The translations under genes and the position numbers were made by a program. Source: Opitutus sp. ER46 (GTDB lineage Bacteria > Verrucomicrobiota > Verrucomicrobiia > Opitutales > Opitutaceae). From it: 64,000 nucleotides of DNA. The stretch is from assembly GCF_003054705.1 (NCBI RefSeq), contig NZ_QAYX01000014.1:1-64000 (forward strand), read 5' to 3'. Below are positions 15,957 to 25,048 of this stretch, in pieces (the stretch's first letter is position 1; each line of letters begins with the position of its first letter). Under the pieces are notes generated by a model. That model saw only the letters and a program-made list of their open reading frames with translations, was not told where the DNA came from and made no database searches.

Positions 15957-17912
15957 TCAGGAGGACGCGGTAGGGGACGGCGCGGTGGGCGCCGGGCGGG
16001 CGAGGGCACTGGCGGTGGCGGCGCCGACGGCGGTGTCGAGGGTGCGGCTCTCGAGGTGGCGGCCGATCCCGGCGACGAGTTCGCTCACCTTGAACGTGAG
16101 GCCGTCGGTCTTGCAGACGCTGACGATGGCGGGGTTGGCGAAGCGGGCGCGCAGGAGGAGCGCGAGCTGGCCGAAACCGTAGAGACCCTCGTCGTTGAGC
16201 TCGGCCACGACGATGCGGCGGTAGCGGGCGAAGATCGGTTCGAGCCCGTTGGGCAGCGGGTTGAGGTGGCGGAGGTGCAGGTGGCCGGCGGTGAGGCCGG
16301 CCTGGCGGACGCGGGTGAGTGCCTCGCGACCCGGGCCCCAGCCGGAGCCCCAGGTGACGAGGAGGACATCGCCGGCGTCGTCGCCGGTGACCTCGGGGAG
16401 GGGCAGCGAGGCGGCGAGCGTCTTCAGCTTTTCGCGCCGCTTGGCCGTCATCTGCTGGTGCAGCTTCGGGCTGCCGGTCGGATGGCCAAGCTCATCGTGT
16501 TCGAGGCCGGTGACGGTCGGGAACTTGCCGGAGGCGATGCGCGCGCCGGGCGGGGCGTGCCGTGTGATGGCGTCGAGCGGATACGGTTTGAAGTCGGCGG
16601 GGCGCTCGGAGAGGTCGGGCGCCGGGTTGACCATGAGCGCGGCGAAGTCGGGCTCGTCGAAGGCCTCGATCCGGGAGGACAGACCCTGGTCGGTGAGGAT
16701 GAGGACCGGCGTGCTGTAGTCGCGGGCGATGCGGGCGGCCTCGAGCGCGATGTGGAAGCAGTCCTCGACGTTGCGCGGTGCGAGCACCACGCGCGGGGAA
16801 TCGCCGTGGCTGCCGTAGATCGCCTGCATGAGATCGCTCTGCTCGACGTTCGTGGGCATCCCGGTGGAGGGACCGCCGCGCTGGACGTTGATCACGATGA
16901 GCGGCATCTCGGCCATGACGGCCCAGCCGAGCGCTTCCATCTTGAGGGAAAGTCCCGGGCCGGAACTCCCGGTGATGGCGAGCTGCCCGGAATACGAAAA
17001 GCCCAGGGCGGTGGAGATGGAGGCAATCTCGTCCTCGCACTGGACGAACGTGCCGCCGTACTTCGGCAGCTCGGTGCGCAGGATCTCCATGATCGAGGAC
17101 CACGGCGTGATCGGGTAACCGGCGCCGTGGCGAATGCCGGCGGCGATGAGGCCGTAGGCGAGTGCGGTGTTGCCATCCATCGTGACCTGCGGCCGGCCGG
17201 TGCGGGCGGTGGCGCGGTCGATGGCCTCGAAGCGGTAGAAGAGGTCGCGGAGATTGTTCTGCGGCCAGCCGTAGCCGGCGTCGAACGCGAGCATGGCGTT
17301 GCGGACGATGTCCTCGTCCTTGCCGCCGAAACGCTCCTTGATGAGCCCGGCGAGCTTGGCGACATCGAGGTCGAACACGCGGGCGAGGAAGCCGAGCACG
17401 AACATGTTCTTGCCCTTGTCCTTCGCCGCGCCGCCGACGGCCTCGACCGTGCCGGTGGTGATCGGGACCGCGACCTGCGTGAACCGGTGATCGTCGGGAT
17501 TCGGCTTCACGTGATCGGTGTCGTACACGAGCACGCCGCCGGGCCGCAGCGAGGCGATGTGGGCGTCGTAGCTGTGCTGGTAGAACGCCACGAGCATGTC
17601 GGTGCGGTCGCCGGCGGAGAGAATCTCGCCGGTGCCCATGCGGACCTGGAAGATCGAGGGGCCGCCGGAGATCGTCGACGGGATCGTCATGTAGGTCATG
17701 ACGTCCTGGTCGCTGCGGCCGGCGAGGCGGGCGAGGAACCCGCCGATGGTCTGGATGCCGTCCTGGGAATTGCCGGCGAGCCGGATGACGACGTCCTGGA
17801 TGGAGTGAGGCGCGTGGCGGGTCACGGCAGTCGCCGCGCCCGTGGCCTCGGGAGTGTGTGGGCTGGCCATGAGTGGGGCGGCCAACGTGTCCCCGGGGCG
17901 GGACTCCGTCAA
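15957..17912 (-). CDS. korA: 2-oxoacid:ferredoxin oxidoreductase, fused gamma-alpha subunit
   Basis: The partner of KorB, 651 aa. The gamma domain at about residues 35-205 (VVIRLAGNSQDGIQTIGGFLARLAGRS) is fused to the pyrimidine-binding alpha domain (GNTALAYGLIAAGIRHGAGYPITPWSSIMEILRTELPKYGG; ITGSSGPGLSLKMEALGWAVMAEMPLIVINVQRGGPSTGMPT). The C-terminal transketolase-like domain includes VTWGSGWGPGREALTRVRQAG. This fused layout is characteristic of the two-subunit Kor enzymes of anaerobic and some aerobic bacteria. Met codons at 17912 and 17870 are both possible starts. The exact oxoacid substrate cannot be read from the sequence. Confidence 0.94.
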   Translation of the reverse strand: MTESRPGDTLAAPLMASPHTPEATGAATAVTRHAPHSIQDVVIRLAGNSQDGIQTIGGFLARLAGRSDQDVMTYMTIPSTISGGPSIFQVRMGTGEILSAGDRTDMLVAFYQHSYDAHIASLRPGGVLVYDTDHVKPNPDDHRFTQVAVPITTGTVEAVGGAAKDKGKNMFVLGFLARVFDLDVAKLAGLIKERFGGKDEDIVRNAMLAFDAGYGWPQNNLRDLFYRFEAIDRATARTGRPQVTMDGNTALAYGLIAAGIRHGAGYPITPWSSIMEILRTELPKYGGTFVQCEDEIASISTALGFSYSGQLAITGSSGPGLSLKMEALGWAVMAEMPLIVINVQRGGPSTGMPTNVEQSDLMQAIYGSHGDSPRVVLAPRNVEDCFHIALEAARIARDYSTPVLILTDQGLSSRIEAFDEPDFAALMVNPAPDLSERPADFKPYPLDAITRHAPPGARIASGKFPTVTGLEHDELGHPTGSPKLHQQMTAKRREKLKTLAASLPLPEVTGDDAGDVLLVTWGSGWGPGREALTRVRQAGLTAGHLHLRHLNPLPNGLEPIFARYRRIVVAELNDEGLYGFGQLALLLRARFANPAIVSVCKTDGLTFKVSELVAGIGRHLESRTLDTAVGAATASALARPAPTAPSPTASS

Positions 17913-18052
17913 CGGACCCCACGGTCAGCTCGCATCAAGATTAGTCCGGGATGCTCCCGGGAAATCCCCGTAGAAGGTCCCGTAATTGCCCGGCTGGCGG
18001 CGGCGCGCCAGACCGGGGCGTCGGAGGGCGCGCGCAGGTGCGCGAGGACCGG

Positions 18053-19231
18053 CTAGTTCCAGAACTCGACGCAGACCACCATCGGGATGGCGGCGCGATG
18101 CTGGGTGGCGGTGAGCCGGCCGGTGGCGGCGTCGACGCGGAAGACGTTCACGTAGGCCGTATCGGCGTCCTGGTGACCGCAGACGAGCCACTTGCCGTTG
18201 GGCGAGAGGGCAAAGTTGCGCGGAACCTTGCCGCCGGTGGGGATGATTTCCACGAGGCTCAGCGCGCCGGTGGCGGCATCGATGGCGAATACGGCGATGC
18301 TGTCGTGGCCGCGGTTGGAGGCGTAGAGAAACTTGCCGTTGGGGTGGACGCGCACCTCGGCGCCCCACTTGGCCATGTAGCCGCCGGGGAGGGTGGTGGC
18401 GATCTGCCGCGGGCTGAGCGCGCCCTTGGCGGGATCGTAGTCGAACACCTCGACGGAGGAGCCCATCTCGCTGAGCACGTAGGCGTGCCGGCCATCGGGG
18501 CCGAACTTGAAATGGCGCGGGCCGCCGCAGGGCTGGGTGGCCACGAACGGCGGCTGGGCGGGCGTGAGCCGGGCGTTGGCGGCGTCGAGCGCGTAGGTGA
18601 AGACCTTGTCGAGCCCGAGGTCGCAAACCATGACGAAGCGGTTGTCGGGGGAGATCGTCACCGAGTGGACGTGCGGCTTTTCCTGACGCTGCGGGTTGGG
18701 CCCGGTGCCGGCGTGGCGGATGATCTGGGGCGCGCCGAGCGTGCCGTCGGCGTGTATCGGCAAAGCGGCGACATAGCCGTCGCCGTAGTTGGCGGCGACG
18801 AGGGTCTTCTGAGTGGCGTCGATGGCGAGATGGCACGGGGCGCCGGCGGGTTCCTGAGCGCTGGCCGGGAGGGGCAGGGGCGTGAGGGCGCCGGTGGAAG
18901 GATCGATCGCGTACCCGGCGACGAGGGCCCTGGAGCCGTGGACGGCATAGAGGAACTTGCGGTCGGGCGACACGGTGACCCACGTCGGGCTGTCGATCTC
19001 GGCGACCAGCTGCGGCGCGCTCAACGCGCCGGTGGCGTCGTCCAGCCGGGCGGCGTAAATGCCGCGGCTGGTGCTGCGGGTGTAGGTGCCAAAGTAAATG
19101 AGATGCGAGGAATCCATAGCGGGCGCGGTACCGTGGAGGAAAAAGGCGCTGAGGCAAAGCGCGATGCGTGTCGCGAGACGGCGAAGTCGGGGGGAGCTCA
19201 CGCGTCGGAAGATGTTCGTCGCGGCCCACAT
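18053..19231 (-). CDS. exported lactonase / YbhE-type beta-propeller protein
   Basis: A seven-bladed beta-propeller of the 6-phosphogluconolactonase (YbhE/Pgl) family, 392 aa. It opens with a probable export signal (RLATRIALCLSAFFLHGTAPAMD), then IYFGTYTRSTSRGIYAARLDDATGALS. Repeated blades carry the DAATGALS/DPSTGALTPLP pattern, VTVSPDRKFLYAV, HSVTISPDNRFVMVCDLGLDKVF and VRVHPNGKFLYASNRGHDSIAVF. It probably hydrolyses a sugar lactone, but the exported form differs from the cytosolic pentose-phosphate enzyme, so another lactone or a binding role is possible. It is a single gene, divergent from the CoA-transferase gene. Confidence 0.87.
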   Translation of the reverse strand: MWAATNIFRRVSSPRLRRLATRIALCLSAFFLHGTAPAMDSSHLIYFGTYTRSTSRGIYAARLDDATGALSAPQLVAEIDSPTWVTVSPDRKFLYAVHGSRALVAGYAIDPSTGALTPLPLPASAQEPAGAPCHLAIDATQKTLVAANYGDGYVAALPIHADGTLGAPQIIRHAGTGPNPQRQEKPHVHSVTISPDNRFVMVCDLGLDKVFTYALDAANARLTPAQPPFVATQPCGGPRHFKFGPDGRHAYVLSEMGSSVEVFDYDPAKGALSPRQIATTLPGGYMAKWGAEVRVHPNGKFLYASNRGHDSIAVFAIDAATGALSLVEIIPTGGKVPRNFALSPNGKWLVCGHQDADTAYVNVFRVDAATGRLTATQHRAAIPMVVCVEFWN

Positions 19232-19458
19232 GGCGATGCCGTTTCTGCGCTGCGGCGGGCAGGACTGGGCCGCGCTTTCGGCGCCGGCGGGAGGGAATAA
19301 TCGCCGGCGGGAAAGCGTGGGGTGGCGACGTGCCAGCTGATGGCGGATCCGCTGCTCGCTCGCCTTGTGGAGCGGCCACCGGCAAGATTCGCGGTAGGTG
19401 TGCCAAACGCTGCGCAGCCCCTTGCTGCCCAGTGTGGCACGCTTTCATTTCTTCCAAC

Positions 19459-20952
19459 ATGACCAAGGGTTTTCCTATTCTCACGCCGGAACAGGCCGCC
19501 GCACTGGTGAAGCACAACGAAACCGTTGGCTTCGGTGGTTTTACCGCTGCCGGTGCGTGCAAAGTAATCCCGCTCGCTCTCGCTGAGCGCGCCAAGGCCG
19601 AACATGCCGCCGGACGCCCCTTCAAGCTGGGCGTCCTGACTGGCGCCTCGACCGGCAAGTCGTTGGACGGCGCCCTCGCGGCCGCCGAGGCGATTGCCTG
19701 GCGCACGCCGTATCAATCCGACCCGACGCTCCGCAAGGCGATCAACGAGGGGAAGACCAAGTTCTTCGACCTGCACCTTTCCGCGGTGCAGCCGACCGTC
19801 CGCTCGGGCGTGCTCGGCAAGGTCAACTGGGCCATCGTCGAGGCGTCCCGCGTGACGCCCGAGGGTGAGATCACGCTCTCGACCTCGGTCGGCTGCTCCA
19901 ACACCTACGTCCGCATGGCGGATCACGTGCTGATCGAGCTCAACGCCTATCATCCCGCCGAGCTCACCGGCTTCCACGATCTGTACGAGCCGGCCGATCC
20001 GCCGCATCGCCGCGAGATTCCGATCTACGCCCCGACCGATCGCGTCGGCTCGACCGTCATCAAGGTCGACCCGAAGAAGATCGCGGGCATCGTGCACACC
20101 AACAAGCCCGACGAGTCCGGCGGCTTCGACGCCCCCGATCCGGTGACCACCAAGATCGGTGAGAACGTCGCCAAGTTCCTCGTCGACGAGCTGCGTGTCG
20201 GCCGCATCCCGGCCTCGTTCCTTCCGCTGCAGTCCGGCGTGGGCAATATTGCCAACGCCGTGATCGGCGCGCTCGGCTCCAGTGCCGGCATCCCGCCGTT
20301 CATGATGTACACCGAGGTCATCCAGGACTCGGTCATCGACCTGATCGAGAAGGGCAAGTGCACCTTCGCCAGCGGCTGCTCGCTCACCGTCAGCCCGGCC
20401 AAGCTCCAGCAGATCTACAAGAACCTGGAGTACTATCGTTCGCGCATCGTGCTGCGCCCGCAGGAAATCTCGAACAGCCCCGAGCTGGTCCGCCGCCTCG
20501 GCCTGATCACGATCAACACCGCGATCGAGGTCGACCTGTTCGGCAACGTGAATTCGACGCACGTCATGGGCAAGGACCTCATGAACGGCATCGGCGGCTC
20601 GGGTGACTTCACCCGCAACGCGCACATTTCGATCTACACCTGCCCGTCGGTCGCCAAGAAGGGCGCGATCAGCACGATCGTGCCGTTCGTCACGCACCTC
20701 GATCACAGCGAGCACTCGGTGCAGGTTGTCGTGACTGAGCACGGCATCGCCGATCTCCGCGGCAAGGCGCCGCACGAGCGCGCGATGGCGATGATCGAGA
20801 ACTGCGTCCACCCGGAGTACCGCCAGCTGATGAAGGATTACCTGACGATCTCCAACAAGGGCCACGTGCCGCAGACCCTGCAGAACGCCTTCGGCATGCA
20901 CCAGGCGTTCCTCCAGACCGGCGACATGCGGAACACGAAGTGGCTGAGCTAA
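19459..20952 (+). CDS. acetyl-CoA hydrolase / succinate-type CoA-transferase
   Basis: A 497-aa class I CoA-transferase of the acetyl-CoA hydrolase family (Cat1, AarC, Ach1, ScpC), which moves CoA between acids such as succinate, acetate and propionate. VGFGGFTAAGACKVIPLALA and GASTGKSLDGALA form the N-terminal domain. The catalytic glutamate is Glu286 in MMYTEVIQDSVIDLI, equivalent to the glutamate that forms the glutamyl-CoA ester in AarC. The C-terminal GGSGDFTRNAHISIYTCPS and TEHGIADLRGKAPHERA are typical. The Met at 19459 gives the family N-terminus; the frame is open upstream but not protein-like. A strong terminator follows. In an Opitutus-like anaerobe it would suit propionate or acetate formation. 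Confidence 0.93.
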   Translation: MTKGFPILTPEQAAALVKHNETVGFGGFTAAGACKVIPLALAERAKAEHAAGRPFKLGVLTGASTGKSLDGALAAAEAIAWRTPYQSDPTLRKAINEGKTKFFDLHLSAVQPTVRSGVLGKVNWAIVEASRVTPEGEITLSTSVGCSNTYVRMADHVLIELNAYHPAELTGFHDLYEPADPPHRREIPIYAPTDRVGSTVIKVDPKKIAGIVHTNKPDESGGFDAPDPVTTKIGENVAKFLVDELRVGRIPASFLPLQSGVGNIANAVIGALGSSAGIPPFMMYTEVIQDSVIDLIEKGKCTFASGCSLTVSPAKLQQIYKNLEYYRSRIVLRPQEISNSPELVRRLGLITINTAIEVDLFGNVNSTHVMGKDLMNGIGGSGDFTRNAHISIYTCPSVAKKGAISTIVPFVTHLDHSEHSVQVVVTEHGIADLRGKAPHERAMAMIENCVHPEYRQLMKDYLTISNKGHVPQTLQNAFGMHQAFLQTGDMRNTKWLS

Positions 20953-20979
20953 GCTGAGTCGCGTTCCCGTTTGGTTTTC

Positions 20980-21014
20980 GGCCGCGTGCGCCCCCCGGGC
21001 GCCGCGGCCTTTTT
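20980..21014 (+). terminator. intrinsic terminator after the CoA-transferase gene
   Basis: The stem GGCCGCG (20980-20986) pairs with CGCGGCC (21003-21009), extended by inner GCGCC/GGCGC pairs, and is followed by five T at 21010-21014. It lies 28 bp past the stop codon. Confidence 0.9.
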
Positions 21015-21046
21015 CGTGCCTGACTCCGGCCCCCGGCGGGGACTGG

Positions 21047-23131
21047 TCAGCTCAGGCTCGGCGTGAAGGGCGGCGTGCTCACCGAGCGCGGCGGCTGCCC
21101 GTCGATCAGGGCCGGCTGGTCCAGCGGCAGCTCGACGACGATCGTCGTGCCGATGCCCACCTCGCTCTTCACCGAGATGGTGCCGCGGTGCAGGGCGACG
21201 ATCTTGTCGCTGATCGTCAGCCCGAGCCCAAACCCGCGCTTGTCGTCGCCGAACTGCTTCGTCGTGAAGTAGGGCTCAAAGATGTGCTGGCTGTGCTCCG
21301 GTGAGATGCCGGCGCCCTGGTCGCTGACGGTCAGCCGGATGGTGCCGCCGGCGCCGGGGCTGGCGGTGAGGTTGACCGCGGAACCCGGCACGGAGGCGTC
21401 CACCGCGTTGTTCGTCAGGTTCGCCAGCATGCGCTGGATGAGCACGACGTCGGCGGAGAACTCGTCGACGCCGTGGATGTCGGTGGTGATCGAAACGTTG
21501 CGGCGCGCTGCGCGGGAATGGGTGATCTCGACCACGAGCGCAAAGATCCGCTGCACGCGCACGCGCTGGAAATTGGGCGTGAGCCGGCGGGCGAAGAGCA
21601 GCGCCTCGTTGACGTAGTCGGTGATGATCGCGACCGAGCGCCGGGCGGCGGTGTGGACTTCCTCCTCGGCGGACCCGGGCGCGTAGCGGCCGGTGGTGTG
21701 GACGAGGAACGCAGAAATGGGCGTGATGAGGTTCTTCAGGTCGTGCGCCAGCCCGCGCGACATCATCGCGAGGTGGTCGACCTTGGTCTTGAGTCCCTCC
21801 TCGGCGATGAGCCGCGAGCGCACGAGGATGTTGTCGATGGTGGTCGCGATCTCGCGGACGCGCTCGACCTCGGGGTAGGTGAAGGGCCAGCGGTTGCGCT
21901 TCGCGCCCAGGACGATGGCGAGCGACGATTTGGGGCTGCCGGCGGGGACGGCGATGGCGAGGCTCAGCTGGTAGCGGCGGAAGAACTCCAGGAGTTCGCT
22001 TGTGCCCGCGGCGCCGGGCCCGCGGTCGAGCCCCTCGGGCGTGGCCCACACCATTTGGTGGAGGAGCATCAGGGCCGGGCTGTCGTGGCGCAGCTCCATG
22101 GCGTCGCCCGCGAGTGCGTCGCCCCGGTCAATCAGGAGCGTGGCGGAAGAGGCATCGAGCCGCAGTTCGAGTAACTTTTCGAGCTGGCGCACCAAGAGGG
22201 TGGTGTCGGGCTCCGTCCGGGCGAGTGAGGTGACCTCGTTGCGAATCGCCTCGAGGCGGTGGATGCCGCGCAGGTCGAGCCAGCGCCGCGTCTTCCGGTC
22301 GGCCCAGAGCACGACGGAGCTGCACACGACGATGCTGAGCAGGAGGTGCGCGGGCGGCGGCACGAAGGCATCGAGGATCGAGGTGCCAACCCAGGTGCCG
22401 ACTGCGAGGAGGCACACCATGCAGACGCGCTGGCCGAGCGACACAAAGATCTGCCGCAGGTCGTACACGCGGTGAAACGTGAGGGCCCAGGCGCTCAGGA
22501 TGTACGACGTCAGGATGAACGCGAAACTGACGTATTTCAGACCGGGGATGCGCACCAGGTTGCCGAGGCCGCTCACGAGCAGCATCAGCGGGAACGTGAT
22601 CGCCGTGTTGAGCACGAGGAACTGCATCTCCACGCGGCGCACTCCGCGTTCGCGCTGCATCAGCCGGTAGATGTGCACGACCAGCAGCCACTCAAGGAGG
22701 AGATACAGGCCGTAGTAGAACGTGTAGGCGGGACCCCGCATCGGCCGCAGCGGGCTCGAACCCGCGGGCAGGTAGGCGTCGGTGAAACAGACGAGGCCGC
22801 TGGCGCATCCCAGCAGGAGGAACGGCATGGCTTGGCGGAAGGCCTGCCGGCGCGGCGTCGCGCGCACCGCTTCGCTCAGGAGGAAGACCATCCAGGGTAC
22901 GAAGCCGGACGCGGCGCCGTTGATCTGGATCCAAACCAGTGGATTTGCGGACGGGTCGTAGGCGAACCGCGCGCCGACCAGCATCGCCTCGCCCACGCTC
23001 CACAGCCAGACGGTCACCACCAGCGTGACCAGGAAGTACATCTGGTTGGCGAACCGACTCGGGTTGGTTCCGAGCACCGCGAAACCGACGCCGAGGCAGA
23101 AGGTCGCGATGACGAAGATGGTGATGATCAT
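21047..23131 (-). CDS. multi-pass membrane sensor histidine kinase
   Basis: A kinase of 694 aa. The N-terminal ~290 residues hold about eight hydrophobic segments, beginning MIITIFVIATFCLGVGFAVLG, like the 7TM-type sensor modules of histidine kinases. A linker or GAF-like stretch follows (residues about 310-465). The dimerisation region MMSRGLAHDLKNLITPISAFL carries the phospho-acceptor His. The ATPase domain has NLTNNAVDASVPG, DQGAGISPEHSQHIFEPYFTT and RGFGLGLTISDKIVALHRG. The start at 23131 is chosen because it begins the first helix and overlaps the preceding TIGR03067 gene's stop (ATGA). No response regulator is next to it. Confidence 0.9.
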   Translation of the reverse strand: MIITIFVIATFCLGVGFAVLGTNPSRFANQMYFLVTLVVTVWLWSVGEAMLVGARFAYDPSANPLVWIQINGAASGFVPWMVFLLSEAVRATPRRQAFRQAMPFLLLGCASGLVCFTDAYLPAGSSPLRPMRGPAYTFYYGLYLLLEWLLVVHIYRLMQRERGVRRVEMQFLVLNTAITFPLMLLVSGLGNLVRIPGLKYVSFAFILTSYILSAWALTFHRVYDLRQIFVSLGQRVCMVCLLAVGTWVGTSILDAFVPPPAHLLLSIVVCSSVVLWADRKTRRWLDLRGIHRLEAIRNEVTSLARTEPDTTLLVRQLEKLLELRLDASSATLLIDRGDALAGDAMELRHDSPALMLLHQMVWATPEGLDRGPGAAGTSELLEFFRRYQLSLAIAVPAGSPKSSLAIVLGAKRNRWPFTYPEVERVREIATTIDNILVRSRLIAEEGLKTKVDHLAMMSRGLAHDLKNLITPISAFLVHTTGRYAPGSAEEEVHTAARRSVAIITDYVNEALLFARRLTPNFQRVRVQRIFALVVEITHSRAARRNVSITTDIHGVDEFSADVVLIQRMLANLTNNAVDASVPGSAVNLTASPGAGGTIRLTVSDQGAGISPEHSQHIFEPYFTTKQFGDDKRGFGLGLTISDKIVALHRGTISVKSEVGIGTTIVVELPLDQPALIDGQPPRSVSTPPFTPSLS

Positions 23132-23496
23132 GCCAGGAGGCGCCGGTACGTGACGAGATAACGCCGGTGCTGCGTACTCGTCGAGAATTCCGTCGGCCTC
23201 ACGCCGTCCAATCCATAGCAAACGCGCAGGCGGTCGCCTCGCAGTTGATACACGCAGGGGATCGTGCAGCCCGCGTTCGGGCCGACATGGCCGTGCAGCG
23301 TCAGGGCGGCGGACTCGGCCGCGCCTTCCAGCTCAAACGCGCCGCGATCCACGACCTGGCCGCCGAAGATGGCCTGGTAGCGGCCGGCCAGAAACTCGAT
23401 CGTGCTCTGCCGGGCGACCAGTTCCGGAGCGGCCTCGCCGGCCAGTTCGCCGCGCAGCATCTGCCACCGGCCTTCGATGGAGACGGACTCGGTCAT
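23128..23496 (-). CDS. TIGR03067 domain protein
   Basis: A 122-aa protein matching the TIGR03067 pattern frequent in Planctomycetes and Verrucomicrobia: SIEGRWQMLRGELAGEAAPE near the start, then a lipocalin-like series of strands (GRYQAIFGGQVVDRGAFEL, IPCVYQLRGDRLRVCYG) and a terminal RPTEFSTSTQHRRYLVTYRR. No signal peptide is seen. The function is unknown. Its stop codon overlaps the start of the histidine kinase gene by four bases, so the two are probably translated together. Confidence 0.82.
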   Translation of the reverse strand: MTESVSIEGRWQMLRGELAGEAAPELVARQSTIEFLAGRYQAIFGGQVVDRGAFELEGAAESAALTLHGHVGPNAGCTIPCVYQLRGDRLRVCYGLDGVRPTEFSTSTQHRRYLVTYRRLLA

Positions 23497-23524
23497 GGGA
23501 GCCGGCGACGCGGGGTGGTGGCGC

Positions 23525-24802
23525 TCAGCGCTTCACCACGAACGGCGCGAAGAAGGCGGCCTGCGTGGGCGGGAAGCGGCCGCGCAGGTGCACCCCGTCG
23601 TCCTGCTGTTCCTCGGCCTGCACGTGCCCCACCTCGTGGAGCCGGGCGATGACGTCGTAGCGCGCATGGGGCACGACCAGTTCGGTCGACGTGTTGGCCT
23701 CGGCGATCAGTTCGAGACAGCGCTCCTCGAGCGCATCGAGGCCCTCGCGCGTGCGGGCGCTGACGAACAAGGCGTCGGGCACGAGCGCCCGCGCACGCTG
23801 CAGCATGGCCGGGGTGGCCGCGTCGATCTTGTTGAAAACCGTCAGAGTGGTCTTCTCCGCTGCGCCGAGTTCCTGGAGGACGGAGAGGGTCGTGGCGTGG
23901 TGCTGTTCGACGTTGGGGTTGGTCACGTCGAGCACGTGGACGAGGAAGTCGGCGACGATGACCTCCTCGAGCGTGGCCTTGAAGGCCTCGACGAGGTCGT
24001 GCGGCAGCCGGCGGATGAAGCCGACGGTATCCGTCACGAGCACCTTCTGGTTCCCGCGCAGGACGAGCTGGCGCGTGGTGGGGTCGAGGGTGGCGAAGAG
24101 CTTGTCGGCGGCGAGCACCTGTGCGCCCGTGAGGGTGTTGAGGAGCGTCGACTTGCCGGCGTTCGTGTAGCCGACGATCGAGCAGGTCGGCACGGGGATG
24201 CGCTGGCGTTTCCGGCGCTGGACGTCGCGCTGCTGGACGACATTCACGAGCTCGCGCTTCAAGTGTGCGATGCGGTCGCGCACGATGCGGCGGTCCTGCT
24301 CGAGCTGGGTTTCGCCTTCGCCGCCGAGGGCGCCCTTGCCGCGTTGCCGGGACAGGTGCGTCCAGGCGCGGGTCAGGCGGGGCAGGGAGTACTCCATGCG
24401 GGCGAGCGCGACCTGGAGGATGGCTTCGCGGGTCTGCGCGCGGTCGGCGAAGATCTCGAGGATAACCTCCTGGCGGTCGATGACGGCGAGGCCTGATTGC
24501 TCCTCCCAGTTGCGCTGCTGGGCCGGGGAGAGGGCCTTGTCGAAGATGATGACGTCGACCTCGTCGGCCTTGGCCAGCTCGATGATCTCGGCAGCCTTGC
24601 CGGACCCGAGCAGCATTGCCGGGTTGGCGTGCCGCAGCCGGACGAGAGTGGTCCGGGCGACGGTGATCCGGAGGTTTTCGACGAGCTCCTTGAGCTCGCC
24701 GAGCAGTTCGGCTCCTTCATCCGCCGCCATGTCGTCAGTTTGCACGCCGACCAGGAAGGCGCGCTGGAGGTTGGCGGGTTTGTCGGTAAGGAAGTCTGCC
24801 AT
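23525..24802 (-). CDS. hflX: ribosome-associated GTPase HflX
   Basis: A GTPase of the HflX family that splits stalled or heat-damaged 70S ribosomes, 425 aa. The N-terminal HflX-specific domain (LKELVENLRITVARTTLVRLRHANPAMLLGSGKAAEIIELAKADEVDVIIFDKALSPAQQRNWEE) is followed by a coiled helical region and the G domain: G1 SIVGYTNAGKSTLLN, G3 VTDTVGFIRRLPHDLVEAFK, G4 NKID and G5 VSARTREGLDALE. A C-terminal extension ends in a V-H-L-R-G-R-F strand. It lies 28 bp downstream of nothing but its own leader; the TIGR03067 gene starts 28 bp further along the minus strand, so the three genes may share a transcript. Confidence 0.95.
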   Translation of the reverse strand: MADFLTDKPANLQRAFLVGVQTDDMAADEGAELLGELKELVENLRITVARTTLVRLRHANPAMLLGSGKAAEIIELAKADEVDVIIFDKALSPAQQRNWEEQSGLAVIDRQEVILEIFADRAQTREAILQVALARMEYSLPRLTRAWTHLSRQRGKGALGGEGETQLEQDRRIVRDRIAHLKRELVNVVQQRDVQRRKRQRIPVPTCSIVGYTNAGKSTLLNTLTGAQVLAADKLFATLDPTTRQLVLRGNQKVLVTDTVGFIRRLPHDLVEAFKATLEEVIVADFLVHVLDVTNPNVEQHHATTLSVLQELGAAEKTTLTVFNKIDAATPAMLQRARALVPDALFVSARTREGLDALEERCLELIAEANTSTELVVPHARYDVIARLHEVGHVQAEEQQDDGVHLRGRFPPTQAAFFAPFVVKR

Positions 24803-25048
24803 GAAGGAGTCGGTTACCCAAGCGGGTCGGCTGGCCGAGTCAAACTAGCACCCGCCGGTGCGGAACGCAGCCTGGGGGAGGGGGCAACCCTTTGGAAAGC
24901 AGGTCCATAGCGGGCTTGTTTTCTTGGGGGATTCACCCTAGATTCCACGCCGGCCGGAGTGCGTTTAGGCTCGACTTTTCCGAGGAACCTCATTGGCTCC
25001 CAAACTTTTCCGCGAGCGGGCAACCGCCTGCCGCTCCGCCAATAACAC

